Shown here in pieces: positions 8,627 to 16,519 of a stretch of 64,000 bases of DNA. Under the pieces are notes generated by a model. It was given only the letters and a program-made list of their open reading frames with translations, searched no databases and was not told where the DNA came from. Source of the stretch: Ectobacillus panaciterrae DSM 19096 (lineage in GTDB: Bacteria; Bacillota; Bacilli; Bacillales; Bacillaceae_G); contig NZ_AUMR01000005.1 in the NCBI RefSeq assembly GCF_000430785.1, positions 122,174 through 186,173 of the forward strand, written 5' to 3'. The translations under genes were made by a program, and so were the position numbers. How positions within the stretch are numbered: the first letter of the stretch is position 1; the number at the start of each line of letters is the position of its first letter.

Positions 8627-8659
8627 AAAGGGACAGGGGTAAAACACTCGTCCCTTTTT
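8627..8659. terminator. Terminator downstream of the aminopropyltransferase gene
   Basis: The inverted repeat AAAGGGAC / GTCCCTTT has a 15-base loop and lies 14 bases past the stop of the minus-strand speE-like gene. On the plus strand it is followed by TTC. Confidence 0.5.
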
Positions 8660-8672
8660 CAGGTTGATTACC

Positions 8673-9557
8673 TCAGAGCGTTTCTCCATCCACTAGCTTT
8701 TTCACGTATTTCGGTAAAGCAAACGAGGCAAGAAAAACCTCAGGGTCAATATATTGTGTATCTTTGTGCTGCAACCGGTTCAAATCTGCCTGAAGAGGGT
8801 CCCATTTCTTGGAGGCAATCGTGAAACTCCAAATACCACAGGGGAAGATGGGAACAGCAACCAAATACGTACGGACAATAGGGAATAAATTCCGTAAGTT
8901 TTCGACGGTACCTTTTAGAGTAGAGATATTATAATAGGGAGAGCCTGACTGAAAGACAGCAATACCGGCATCAGTAAGACAATCATGGACATATTCGTAA
9001 AAACTCGGTTTAAATAACTCGGTTCCTGGTCCCACCGGATCTGGCCGGTCGATCATAAGGACGTCATAGCTTCCCTTTTGCTCCTGAATCCAATCCAGGC
9101 CATTGCGATGGATCATGCGGAGTCTTTGATCGTTTTCATAATAAGAGGAAGGGGTTAACCATTGCCGGCATACCTCTGTAACCCGCTGATCGATTTCCAC
9201 CACATCGATTTGCTCAATTCCTGCATATTTCATCGCCTCACGTGCATGACCACAATCTCCTCCGCCAATCATGGCCACCTTCTTCGGATCCGGATGGGTC
9301 ACGATGGGAACATGACTGATCATTTCATTATAAATAAATCCATCCTTTGTTGATCCTTGCGGTACTCCATCCAATACTAGCATTTTTCCAAAGCCTTTCG
9401 TATCGACAATACTAATTTCTTGAAAAGGGGATTGCTCATAGTGGAGTAAGGTTTTTATTTTATATCCAGTTTTTAATCTAGCCTTCGCAACATAACTCCA
9501 TAACCAAAGAACGCTATCATCTTTCTTATATCCAGTAAGAGAATCTCGATCATTCAT
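8673..9557 (-). CDS. speE: Polyamine aminopropyltransferase (spermidine synthase family)
   Basis: This protein of about 294 residues has the Rossmann-type methyltransferase fold of the SpeE family. Seen motifs are the decarboxylated-SAM loop GGGDCGHAREAMKY (canonical GGGDGGxxRE), VVEIDQRV with the ribose-binding acid, and DVLMIDRPDPVGPGTELF, the region holding the catalytic Asp (usually DSTDPxGP). The change of ST to RP beside that Asp is unusual, so the amine acceptor may differ from putrescine. The start is ambiguous: GTG 9566, ATG 9560 and ATG 9557 are in frame, and AGAAGGTG best fits the last. The length is normal. It lies downstream of the phosphonate operon but is separated from it by a terminator and repeat B. 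Confidence 0.85.
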   Translation of the reverse strand: MNDRDSLTGYKKDDSVLWLWSYVAKARLKTGYKIKTLLHYEQSPFQEISIVDTKGFGKMLVLDGVPQGSTKDGFIYNEMISHVPIVTHPDPKKVAMIGGGDCGHAREAMKYAGIEQIDVVEIDQRVTEVCRQWLTPSSYYENDQRLRMIHRNGLDWIQEQKGSYDVLMIDRPDPVGPGTELFKPSFYEYVHDCLTDAGIAVFQSGSPYYNISTLKGTVENLRNLFPIVRTYLVAVPIFPCGIWSFTIASKKWDPLQADLNRLQHKDTQYIDPEVFLASFALPKYVKKLVDGETL

Positions 9558-9691
9558 CATTTTCACCTTCTATTTCAAAATTTTATTATCTATATAAGTT
9601 GAGAGAAAGATTTTTTATCATTCTTATCTCAACATAAAGTACATGATCTATGTTATTCAAGTAAGGGACTCTTGAAATTGTCAATGAGATC

Positions 9692-9866
9692 TATATACAA
9701 GTGAATAAAAAAACGTCTTTTTATAGTGGGGAAAGAGCATCCGGCGGAGCATAGAAGCGGTCAAACCCTTTTCCTGCCCCATACAAGGGTAAGAGAGAGG
9801 AAGCGAGTGCAGGCTTTGGTTCGGTATAGCAGTTCCTATGTCGAATTTATAAATCATTTATATATA
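9692..9866 (+). repeat. ~175-bp dispersed repeat, copy B
   Basis: Left border TATATACAAGTGA then ATAAAAAAACGTC; core AAGCGGTCAAACCC and CAAGGGTAAG; right border TGTCGAATTTATAAATC..TATATA. About 95% like copy A by eye. Confidence 0.9.
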
Positions 9867-10151
9867 GAACTCGAAAATGCAAAAATTAAATTCAACTTAT
9901 ATATAAAATATGGAATAATTCTACGCTTTGCTATGCTTCAATAGCACAAATTAATAGAGATTTCTAATTTCGAATCAGAATCAAACCAAAATAATGCGAA
10001 ATAAGTGCACATTTTTACTATTCATGTACTTCAACATCGACACTGCCAAAATATTTTTCGCCGCTGCATCCAGACGGCGAAGTATTTTAGCACTTTACCC
10101 CGTAAGTAAGGTCAGTTCCGTTAGCGGAAAAACTTGGTAGTTTACTCTTCT
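9867..10151. other. Intergenic with terminator at 10048-10089
   Basis: No gene is seen. An inverted repeat (AAAATATTTTTCGCCG / CGGCGAAGTATTTT, 11-base loop, 10048-10089) lies just past the end of the Nudix gene. It probably terminates the phosphonate operon and so separates it from speE. Confidence 0.65.
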
Positions 10152-10556
10152 TTATATTTCATTTACAAAAGGATGATCTTTCTCGTTTAAACATCGAATG
10201 ATTCTATCTTGAAAGACTTTCAATGTAATCTTGTGCATCGCCTCATCAAAGGTAAAGTAACCAACTTCCGGACTTTCATTAGATGGAGTAAGTTTGCCGC
10301 TGATCGGCTTCCCCTCAAATAAAAAGACACAAGTAGATTTTGCAACAACTTGATCTATACCGTAAAACTTCGTTAGTTGGATATTGATTCCTGACTCTTC
10401 CTTCACTTCTCTTATTGCCGCTTCTTTGATCGATTCACCTTCTCCCACATAGCCGCCGGGAAACTCCCATCCCCTATATCCCTTGACCAGAAGTACTTTA
10501 TTATCTTTATCAAGAACCATAACCGCGACTGCCAATCTATGACTTGGAATCGACAT
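10152..10556 (-). CDS. Nudix hydrolase
   Basis: The 134-residue protein is a single Nudix domain. The Nudix box runs from GGYVGEGE through REVKEESGI (about residues 37-59), with the metal-binding REVxEE intact. Family members hydrolyse nucleoside diphosphates linked to another moiety, needing Mg2+ or Mn2+. ATG 10556 has AAGGAGG upstream. The gene starts 39 bp after the end of the cytidylyltransferase-transaminase gene on the same strand, so it is probably the last gene of the phosphonate operon. CMP-linked 2-aminoethylphosphonate or a related nucleotide conjugate would be a fitting substrate (inference). A housekeeping 8-oxo-dGTP-type role is an alternative. Confidence 0.8.
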   Translation of the reverse strand: MSIPSHRLAVAVMVLDKDNKVLLVKGYRGWEFPGGYVGEGESIKEAAIREVKEESGINIQLTKFYGIDQVVAKSTCVFLFEGKPISGKLTPSNESPEVGYFTFDEAMHKITLKVFQDRIIRCLNEKDHPFVNEI

Positions 10557-10595
10557 TAATCTTCACCTCCTTACCAATAATCCTTTAAGCGTATT

Positions 10596-12428
10596 TCATC
10601 GATTTATCCGCTTAAGATATTGTTCAAGAAGATGGATAAACTCTTCCATATCCTTATAGGTGACATCACCGATATTCGCCACTCGAAAAGTATTTAGCTT
10701 ATCAAGCTTACCGGGATAAATTGTAAAACCTCTACTGTAGAAAAAATTATGCATTTCATCAAAATCATAGTTACTGCCCGAAGGTTCTATAATAGACGTG
10801 ATAATTTTGGAGTGATGGTTTTTAGGAACCAAATGTGTTAAGCCAAGCTGGGCAATACCTTCTATCAACGTTTCCCACGATTTGGAATATCTTTCATACC
10901 TGTTCGTAATTCCTTCACGCTTTGTTTCAATGATAGCCTGCTTCAAAGCGTACAGTGTCTGTACAGGAGGGGTAAATCGCATTTGCTTGGTTATGACGAA
11001 ATGATGATACTGTGCGTATAAATGGAGATAGAGATTTCTCGGTTTGATCTGTCGTGTTCCTTCTAAATGATCTTTATGGGCGATCACAAACGAGACCCCT
11101 GCCATTCCTTGGAGATTTTTATTAGAGCTTGCGGCAAGATAACTAATATTCATCTGCTTCATATCGATCGGGATTGCGGCAAATGAACTCATCGCATCGA
11201 CAATCATCATAATATGATACTTTTTGCATAACTCTCCGACTGCTTCAATATCATTAAGAAGACCTGTCGTAGTCTCGTTATGAACAATCGCAAGATGAGA
11301 GACTTTTCCGAAACTATTTTGAATAAAAGCTTCTAGAGCCTCGAGATCAATTGCATCAGCAATGGGGCTTTTGTACTCTAAGTAATTCAGCCCGTATACC
11401 TCCGCCATTTGACACATTCGCTTGCCATAAGCACCGTTATTGATGATCACTACAGCATCCTGATCAATAACAGAGCCTAAAATGGATTCGACTGCTGCGG
11501 TTCCCGAGCCCCCGAATAATACAGTTGTATACTCATTGGGATCAGCAATACATTTCGTTAATTCGGTGGAAATGAACTCCATGACCTGACCAAACTCTTT
11601 TTCCCTTGGACAAATATCCGGTACGATTTGTGCATACTTTACGGTGTCCGTCGTCGTGGCGGGTCCGGGATTCAATAGGATATTTCGTTTGACGGGTCCC
11701 ATTTCCCGAGCTTTGATAATCGGATAAACTGCATCCACCGCCCGATTCCAATGATTCTCGTCGTCAACCTCACACCATGCCAAGTCGTTCAGCTTATGAA
11801 CATACAGATCCACGTCCTTAGAAATCCCGACAAGAGCATACTCGTAATCGATATTAGGTTTGACTTCAAAAGCCATCTCTGCATAGGTGCACATTTTTTG
11901 AAATGCAGAATAAGAAAGTTTAGTTATCCCTATCAATTCTGCGTAGATGCTGTTCAGATCTTCTTGCCTTTTTGACATATTCACAAGATCATAATTTTCA
12001 TCCGTTTCAATAAAAACTTCGTCACCGGAATAAGTGAGCTCACTGGCCAATACCACGTCCGCTTTTTGATGCTCTATTAATATGCGCAGCGCGTTTTTTT
12101 CATAAATCAAATCCGATTCGAGCAATACAAAATCTTCACAAATGTGATCCCTTAATCCATAAAGGGTATACATGCTTCCAGTAGATTGATATTTTTGATT
12201 GTAAACACACTTGATTTGCGGATATTTTAAAGTCAGCTGTTCATACACTTCACTCAAATAACCTGTGCCTATGACAATTTTGTCAATGCCCATTTCCAGC
12301 AATTTAGAAATAGAATGTTCAATGATAGGCTTGTTATCAATCTCTAAAAATCCCTTCGGACGATCTACTGTCCTTTCACACATTCTGCTTCCTAGTCCTG
12401 CCGCTACAATGACCGCCGTTCTAATCAT
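10596..12428 (-). CDS. Phosphonate cytidylyltransferase (PntC-like) fused to 2-aminoethylphosphonate transaminase
   Basis: This 610-residue protein has two domains. Residues 1-240 form a MobA/LicC-type nucleotidyltransferase: AAGLGSRM (9-16), RPKGFLEI (23-30), metal Asp in LLESDLIYE (102-110) and a second acidic site in WCEVDDENHW. Residues 247-610 form a fold-type I PLP transaminase of the AEP:pyruvate type (PhnW family): LLNPGPATTT (251-260), GGSGTAAVES (306-315), Asp411 in IVDAMSSF and the Schiff-base lysine Lys437 in AASSNKNLQG. The same fusion is known from phosphonate pathways, in which the transaminase makes AEP from phosphonoacetaldehyde and the partner domain activates it as CMP-AEP. 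It overlaps the upstream decarboxylase gene by 8 bp. The PntC assignment rests on fusion and context. Confidence 0.9.
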   Translation of the reverse strand: MIRTAVIVAAGLGSRMCERTVDRPKGFLEIDNKPIIEHSISKLLEMGIDKIVIGTGYLSEVYEQLTLKYPQIKCVYNQKYQSTGSMYTLYGLRDHICEDFVLLESDLIYEKNALRILIEHQKADVVLASELTYSGDEVFIETDENYDLVNMSKRQEDLNSIYAELIGITKLSYSAFQKMCTYAEMAFEVKPNIDYEYALVGISKDVDLYVHKLNDLAWCEVDDENHWNRAVDAVYPIIKAREMGPVKRNILLNPGPATTTDTVKYAQIVPDICPREKEFGQVMEFISTELTKCIADPNEYTTVLFGGSGTAAVESILGSVIDQDAVVIINNGAYGKRMCQMAEVYGLNYLEYKSPIADAIDLEALEAFIQNSFGKVSHLAIVHNETTTGLLNDIEAVGELCKKYHIMMIVDAMSSFAAIPIDMKQMNISYLAASSNKNLQGMAGVSFVIAHKDHLEGTRQIKPRNLYLHLYAQYHHFVITKQMRFTPPVQTLYALKQAIIETKREGITNRYERYSKSWETLIEGIAQLGLTHLVPKNHHSKIITSIIEPSGSNYDFDEMHNFFYSRGFTIYPGKLDKLNTFRVANIGDVTYKDMEEFIHLLEQYLKRINR

Positions 12429-13551
12429 CTAAAAACACCTGCAATCTTTCTTTAACTTCATAAGGTTTTATTTTTGGCCGTCCAAGACCTTTCTTGGAAC
12501 CCTTTGCTATTTTTACATATAAAAACGTGAGCTGTTTATGCTGTTTCCACGCCTTGATGCAGTTTTCCAATTCTTCTAGATTATGAACATAAATCGAGTG
12601 CACATAGCCGCAGCTAGCAGCAACGTCCACAAAGTTAACATTGTGCGAAACTGTATATTGCCCCCCTGTAGAATCGTGCACGTTATTATCCAGGAGAATA
12701 TGCAGCATATTGGAGGGGCTATAGCACCCATTGGTGGCCAAATTGCCCATGTGCATAAGCAAAGCCCCATCTCCATCTATGGCAATGATATCCTTATCCT
12801 TTCTGGATAAAGACAACCCGAGCCCAAGAGAGCTGACATACCCCATCGAACCTACCATATAAAAATTATTGAAGGCATCTTCAAGCTCGTAAAGTTCACG
12901 CCCTGTTTTACCTGTTGTAGTAAGTTGGATTGTTTTACATTCCTTCAGCGAATTAATCATATGCAAGGCTGCATATCTTGACGGGAGCTCATCCTCCATC
13001 ACTTTCTCTCGCTTCTGGATATTGCTAGCTGCTTTTGATTGCTGTATCTGAAGAGTTACCGGTTCAAATGTTCCTTTTTTAACGATAAAGAAAAAAGGCT
13101 TGTTATCTTCTATGCATTGCTGTGCCCGATGCAATTGCTGTTTGACTTCCTCAAAACAAGAAGATAAATATTCCCATTTTATATTCATGGTACTTAACAT
13201 TTGCGATGTAATTTGCCCCATTAGCTCATGTTGAGGCTCATCCGGAAGCCCTGGCTCTCCACGAAGGCTGACAAAGCCAAGAAGAGGAATTTGAAATGGA
13301 TGAATGAGAGAAGTTAAAGGTGAAACCGCATTACTCAAGCCGGAGTTCTGCATGAGAACAACAGCCTTCTTCCCTCCGATAGAGGCACCAGCAGCAATAG
13401 CTACAGCTTCCCCCTCGTTCGCTGCCACTACGTATTCACACTCATTGATGGCAAAATTAATAAGGGGCTTGAGAAACGAGCAAGGAACCCCGCTATAAAA
13501 CTCAAATCCTAGCCTTTTCAGTTCCGTCCCGAACATTTCCGTGCTAATCAT
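12421..13551 (-). CDS. aepY: Phosphonopyruvate decarboxylase
   Basis: The 376-residue ThDP enzyme converts phosphonopyruvate to phosphonoacetaldehyde and CO2, the irreversible step that pulls the unfavourable PEP mutase reaction forward. Seen motifs are an N-terminal pyrimidine-binding half with [12 protein letters not shown] (19-30) and the glutamate in AANEGEA (43-49), and a C-terminal pyrophosphate-binding half with [12 protein letters not shown] (260-271) ending in [12 protein letters not shown] (288-298). The length is normal for this compact family. It overlaps the upstream mutase gene by 4 bp (ATGA) and the downstream fusion gene by 8 bp, indicating tight translational coupling. Confidence 0.93.
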   Translation of the reverse strand: MISTEMFGTELKRLGFEFYSGVPCSFLKPLINFAINECEYVVAANEGEAVAIAAGASIGGKKAVVLMQNSGLSNAVSPLTSLIHPFQIPLLGFVSLRGEPGLPDEPQHELMGQITSQMLSTMNIKWEYLSSCFEEVKQQLHRAQQCIEDNKPFFFIVKKGTFEPVTLQIQQSKAASNIQKREKVMEDELPSRYAALHMINSLKECKTIQLTTTGKTGRELYELEDAFNNFYMVGSMGYVSSLGLGLSLSRKDKDIIAIDGDGALLMHMGNLATNGCYSPSNMLHILLDNNVHDSTGGQYTVSHNVNFVDVAASCGYVHSIYVHNLEELENCIKAWKQHKQLTFLYVKIAKGSKKGLGRPKIKPYEVKERLQVFLDD

Positions 13552-15062
13552 TCAGCCTCACCGACTTTTTGCAGTTCCATGAAGGTGTCGATATCGAGCC
13601 ATGAACCTTTAATATATTTCACTGCAATCGGCGCACGAATATGATTGAACAAATCAGCCAAAGTAAGCTGTTTGAAATCTTCTCTCTCTGCCAACTGCTC
13701 AAGGGCTTGCTGTAAAATGACTGCGCCTTTGGCGGAAACTTTCCAAAGACCGATAAACTCCCCATGAATGTTCTCGACATCCGGTTCGCTTGATACTTGA
13801 CTTAATTCTGTTGTTTTGGAATATAACAGCTTCGAATAAGGGACCTTCGCTGTAACAAAGTGTTTAGAGTTGCCCTTGGGTTCAAAGTCGGCATCTACAA
13901 CAATCGTGATATCATTCGAATCGTTTAGCAATTCATTCAGGACGTGCGTTTTATAAATCATTTCGCCGTAACTTATTACGGTATTGTCTCTTATTTTTTC
14001 TCTAAGCGTATAAAGCGAATATAGCTCTTTGCCTTCAGCAGAAACATTGCAAGCGATATCCATCACATCAGAGCTTCCTATTAAACAAATATTCTTTATC
14101 CCAGACGTATTGAGCTGTTCAATCTGCCGGTCTAAAAGGGGCTGACTTCCTGACTGCCTTACTAAAATAATAGAATTCGTGTTCTTTTCGGAAGCAGGAA
14201 GATATTTTTTTTCCGCCGCAGCAAGCTCTTTCGCTCCTTGAAGTCGAAACACTTCTTCGACCGGAGCTACGCCACCTTCTACATTTACGAGACTTTCATC
14301 CTGATAGATTTGCCTTGATGTTTTTTGCATCGCAGTAATAGATGCACGAAGGTTATGATTGGCCCAAATGGCCACACTAACTCCCATATCCCGAAATCGT
14401 TCAGTTGGAACCGCATAATATTTTGTCGGTACAATAATAATGGGAAGCCTTCCACCCCACTCTTTCATAAAAGCCTCGATTTCTGTGCTATCCGCTCTTT
14501 TACTGTGGATGAGTATGGCATCAGTCCCTGCCTGCCGATAAGCCTCCGCCCGTCGCAGAGCCTCCTGCAGCCCCCAACCCGCAATAAAAGCCTCCACTCT
14601 CGAAACCACAACAAAATCATCATCAATCTGACTATCTTTCATTGCTTTGATCTTGCCGCAAAATTCATCGATATCGGCAAGCGGCTGTGCCTCGCCTTTA
14701 ATAAACGAGTTTGTTTTCGGAAACAGCTTATCTTCAATACAAACCCCGGCGATTTGTCTTTGTTCGAGCTTTTTGATTAGTCGTCTGGCATTATTGAAAT
14801 TTCCGTAACCCGTATCCCCGTCCAGAAGAATCGGTATAGACGTAGCATCACTCATAAACTCCAAAACTTCCATCACCTGAGTCCATGAAGCCTCGTTGTT
14901 GTCCCGGACACCCATAGCAGCCGACATGGATAAGCCGCTTGCCCATATGCCTTTGAATCCTGCTTCCTCAACAATTTTTGCAGATAAAGCATTATGGGCC
15001 TCCATGACCAACTCTAGCTGTTTGCTATTGATCAGGTTGCGCAATTGCGCCGTTTTCTTCAT
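13548..15062 (-). CDS. aepX: Phosphoenolpyruvate mutase with C-terminal nucleotidyltransferase-like domain
   Basis: This 504-residue protein catalyses the founding C-P bond step, PEP to phosphonopyruvate. Residues 1-290 form the isocitrate-lyase/PEP-mutase barrel with DGDTGYGN (81-88, Mg2+ site) and [10 protein letters not shown] (110-119), the motif that separates true mutases from lyases. Residues about 300-504 look like a nucleotidyltransferase fold that has lost its nucleotide loop: [13 protein letters not shown] stands where AGGxGxR..KPLL is expected, while VVDADF and [10 protein letters not shown] remain. The C-terminal domain is therefore probably non-catalytic or repurposed (inference). 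ATG 15062 follows AAAGGAGAA, 18 bp past the Mur ligase gene. Confidence 0.93.
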   Translation of the reverse strand: MKKTAQLRNLINSKQLELVMEAHNALSAKIVEEAGFKGIWASGLSMSAAMGVRDNNEASWTQVMEVLEFMSDATSIPILLDGDTGYGNFNNARRLIKKLEQRQIAGVCIEDKLFPKTNSFIKGEAQPLADIDEFCGKIKAMKDSQIDDDFVVVSRVEAFIAGWGLQEALRRAEAYRQAGTDAILIHSKRADSTEIEAFMKEWGGRLPIIIVPTKYYAVPTERFRDMGVSVAIWANHNLRASITAMQKTSRQIYQDESLVNVEGGVAPVEEVFRLQGAKELAAAEKKYLPASEKNTNSIILVRQSGSQPLLDRQIEQLNTSGIKNICLIGSSDVMDIACNVSAEGKELYSLYTLREKIRDNTVISYGEMIYKTHVLNELLNDSNDITIVVDADFEPKGNSKHFVTAKVPYSKLLYSKTTELSQVSSEPDVENIHGEFIGLWKVSAKGAVILQQALEQLAEREDFKQLTLADLFNHIRAPIAVKYIKGSWLDIDTFMELQKVGEAE

Positions 15063-15080
15063 CTCTATTCTCCTTTCTTT

Positions 15081-16490
15081 TTACTCACTATCCTCCGGGA
15101 TAAGCTTATTCTTTAGTTCTGTAAAGGAAGGTTTCTTCATGACACGGTGGGTAATTTTAAGGAGCAGCACTGCCTTTTCATTGAGATACGGTTGCAAAAT
15201 CTCATAAATTTCAGTTCCGGTCTCACAAAAATGAACTTTGTTCTTATCCATCCCGAGCTCCAAAGCTCTTCTCCCAATTTCTTTTGCTTCGTCTCCCGCG
15301 ATGATAAGCAAATCGACATTAGTTTCTACTGCTTTTTCTCCTAGTTTGGCATATTCCTGCTTTGCGTACTGTCCTTCTCCCAATTGAGGCATATAGCCTA
15401 AAAGAGCGATTGATGTTTTTTCCTGTGAAACATCCTTAAGCACTTGAAGTGCTGTAGCCATAGAAAGCGGTGAAGAGTTCCATGTATCGTCAATGACCGT
15501 ACATCCATTAACCCCTGCTTTTGGTTCCAAATGCTCCTCTACTTGTTCGAATGCGGCTAACCGCTTAATAGCAGCTGGAATATCGACACCTACAAATGAC
15601 ACGGCTGCGATTGCCGCAAGAGCATTATAGACATTATGCTCACCATAACCTGGCACGTATACTTCATAGTCCCTGCCTTGGTGCTCTAAGGTGAAACTCA
15701 TTCCCTCTTTCGCATAGCCAATATTCTTTGCTTGAAAATCAACTCCATTGTTCTTGCCGAAATATATAACTCTTTGAAGATGACTGACATCGACCACCTT
15801 CCTAATATTTTCGTCATCAGCATTCAGAATGAGCGTTCCATGAACAGGATCCAGCCCTTCCACAATCTCCGCTTTCGCCCTCATATACTCTTCTGGTGTT
15901 TCACAATCGGCTAAATGATGCACCCCGATATTCAACAAGATTCGGATCCCAGGCTGAAAATATCTGCAGGCAGTTCGCAAATAGCCCGGATAACAGACCG
16001 GCATCTCAAAGACAGCCACTTCCGTCTCATCATCGATACTGGTTAAATAGCGCAAATTAACGGACTTGGAATTCATGCTCATCCAGGTGGCTTCCACGTT
16101 ATAATCTTCTTCGAGAATCTGGCTCATCATCTCCTTCGTTGTCGTTTTCCCGCAAGTTCCTGTAACGCCAATGACAGGGATTTGAAAAAAACTGCGGTAA
16201 TAATCAATAAACTTCCAATAAGCTTCCTCTACATTGTCAACCTTGATGAGGACAATATGCTCTCCTAAATCTGTACACTGCCCTGGTTCATCGGAGACAA
16301 TCACAATCGAACGATTATCCTTCCAATATTTCCCTCTAATTCGATCTCTATCCAAATGAAACACCAAAGTATGATCCTTAATATATTTTTTAGAACGGTT
16401 TTTTACATATTTAATGACAGGATTATCTGACCCGTGCAGTACATGGCCACCAGTCTGCCCAAGAATATCAGTTAACAATAAGCTGTTCAT
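15081..16490 (-). CDS. Mur ligase family protein (MurF-like), stand-alone and non-canonical
   Basis: The 469-residue protein has the three-domain layout of Mur ligases. The ATP loop is VTGTCGKTTTKE (109-120), followed by the carbamylatable-lysine region RAKAEIVEG (204-212), HNVYNALAA (285-293) and the MurF-type DDTWNSSP (334-341). These enzymes form amide bonds through an acyl-phosphate. The N-terminal ~95 residues do not resemble a MurF UDP-MurNAc-tripeptide domain, and the gene sits in a phosphonate operon, so a dedicated role is more likely than peptidoglycan synthesis. Cyanophycin synthetase pairs an ATP-grasp with a Mur ligase, and an ATP-grasp gene lies 29 bp upstream here. Proposed role: ligation of an amino compound (for example AEP) to a carboxylate. 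The substrate is unknown. Confidence 0.8.
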   Translation of the reverse strand: MNSLLLTDILGQTGGHVLHGSDNPVIKYVKNRSKKYIKDHTLVFHLDRDRIRGKYWKDNRSIVIVSDEPGQCTDLGEHIVLIKVDNVEEAYWKFIDYYRSFFQIPVIGVTGTCGKTTTKEMMSQILEEDYNVEATWMSMNSKSVNLRYLTSIDDETEVAVFEMPVCYPGYLRTACRYFQPGIRILLNIGVHHLADCETPEEYMRAKAEIVEGLDPVHGTLILNADDENIRKVVDVSHLQRVIYFGKNNGVDFQAKNIGYAKEGMSFTLEHQGRDYEVYVPGYGEHNVYNALAAIAAVSFVGVDIPAAIKRLAAFEQVEEHLEPKAGVNGCTVIDDTWNSSPLSMATALQVLKDVSQEKTSIALLGYMPQLGEGQYAKQEYAKLGEKAVETNVDLLIIAGDEAKEIGRRALELGMDKNKVHFCETGTEIYEILQPYLNEKAVLLLKITHRVMKKPSFTELKNKLIPEDSE

Positions 16491-16519
16491 CCGAGAATTC
16501 GCCTCTAATCTTTTGTAGT

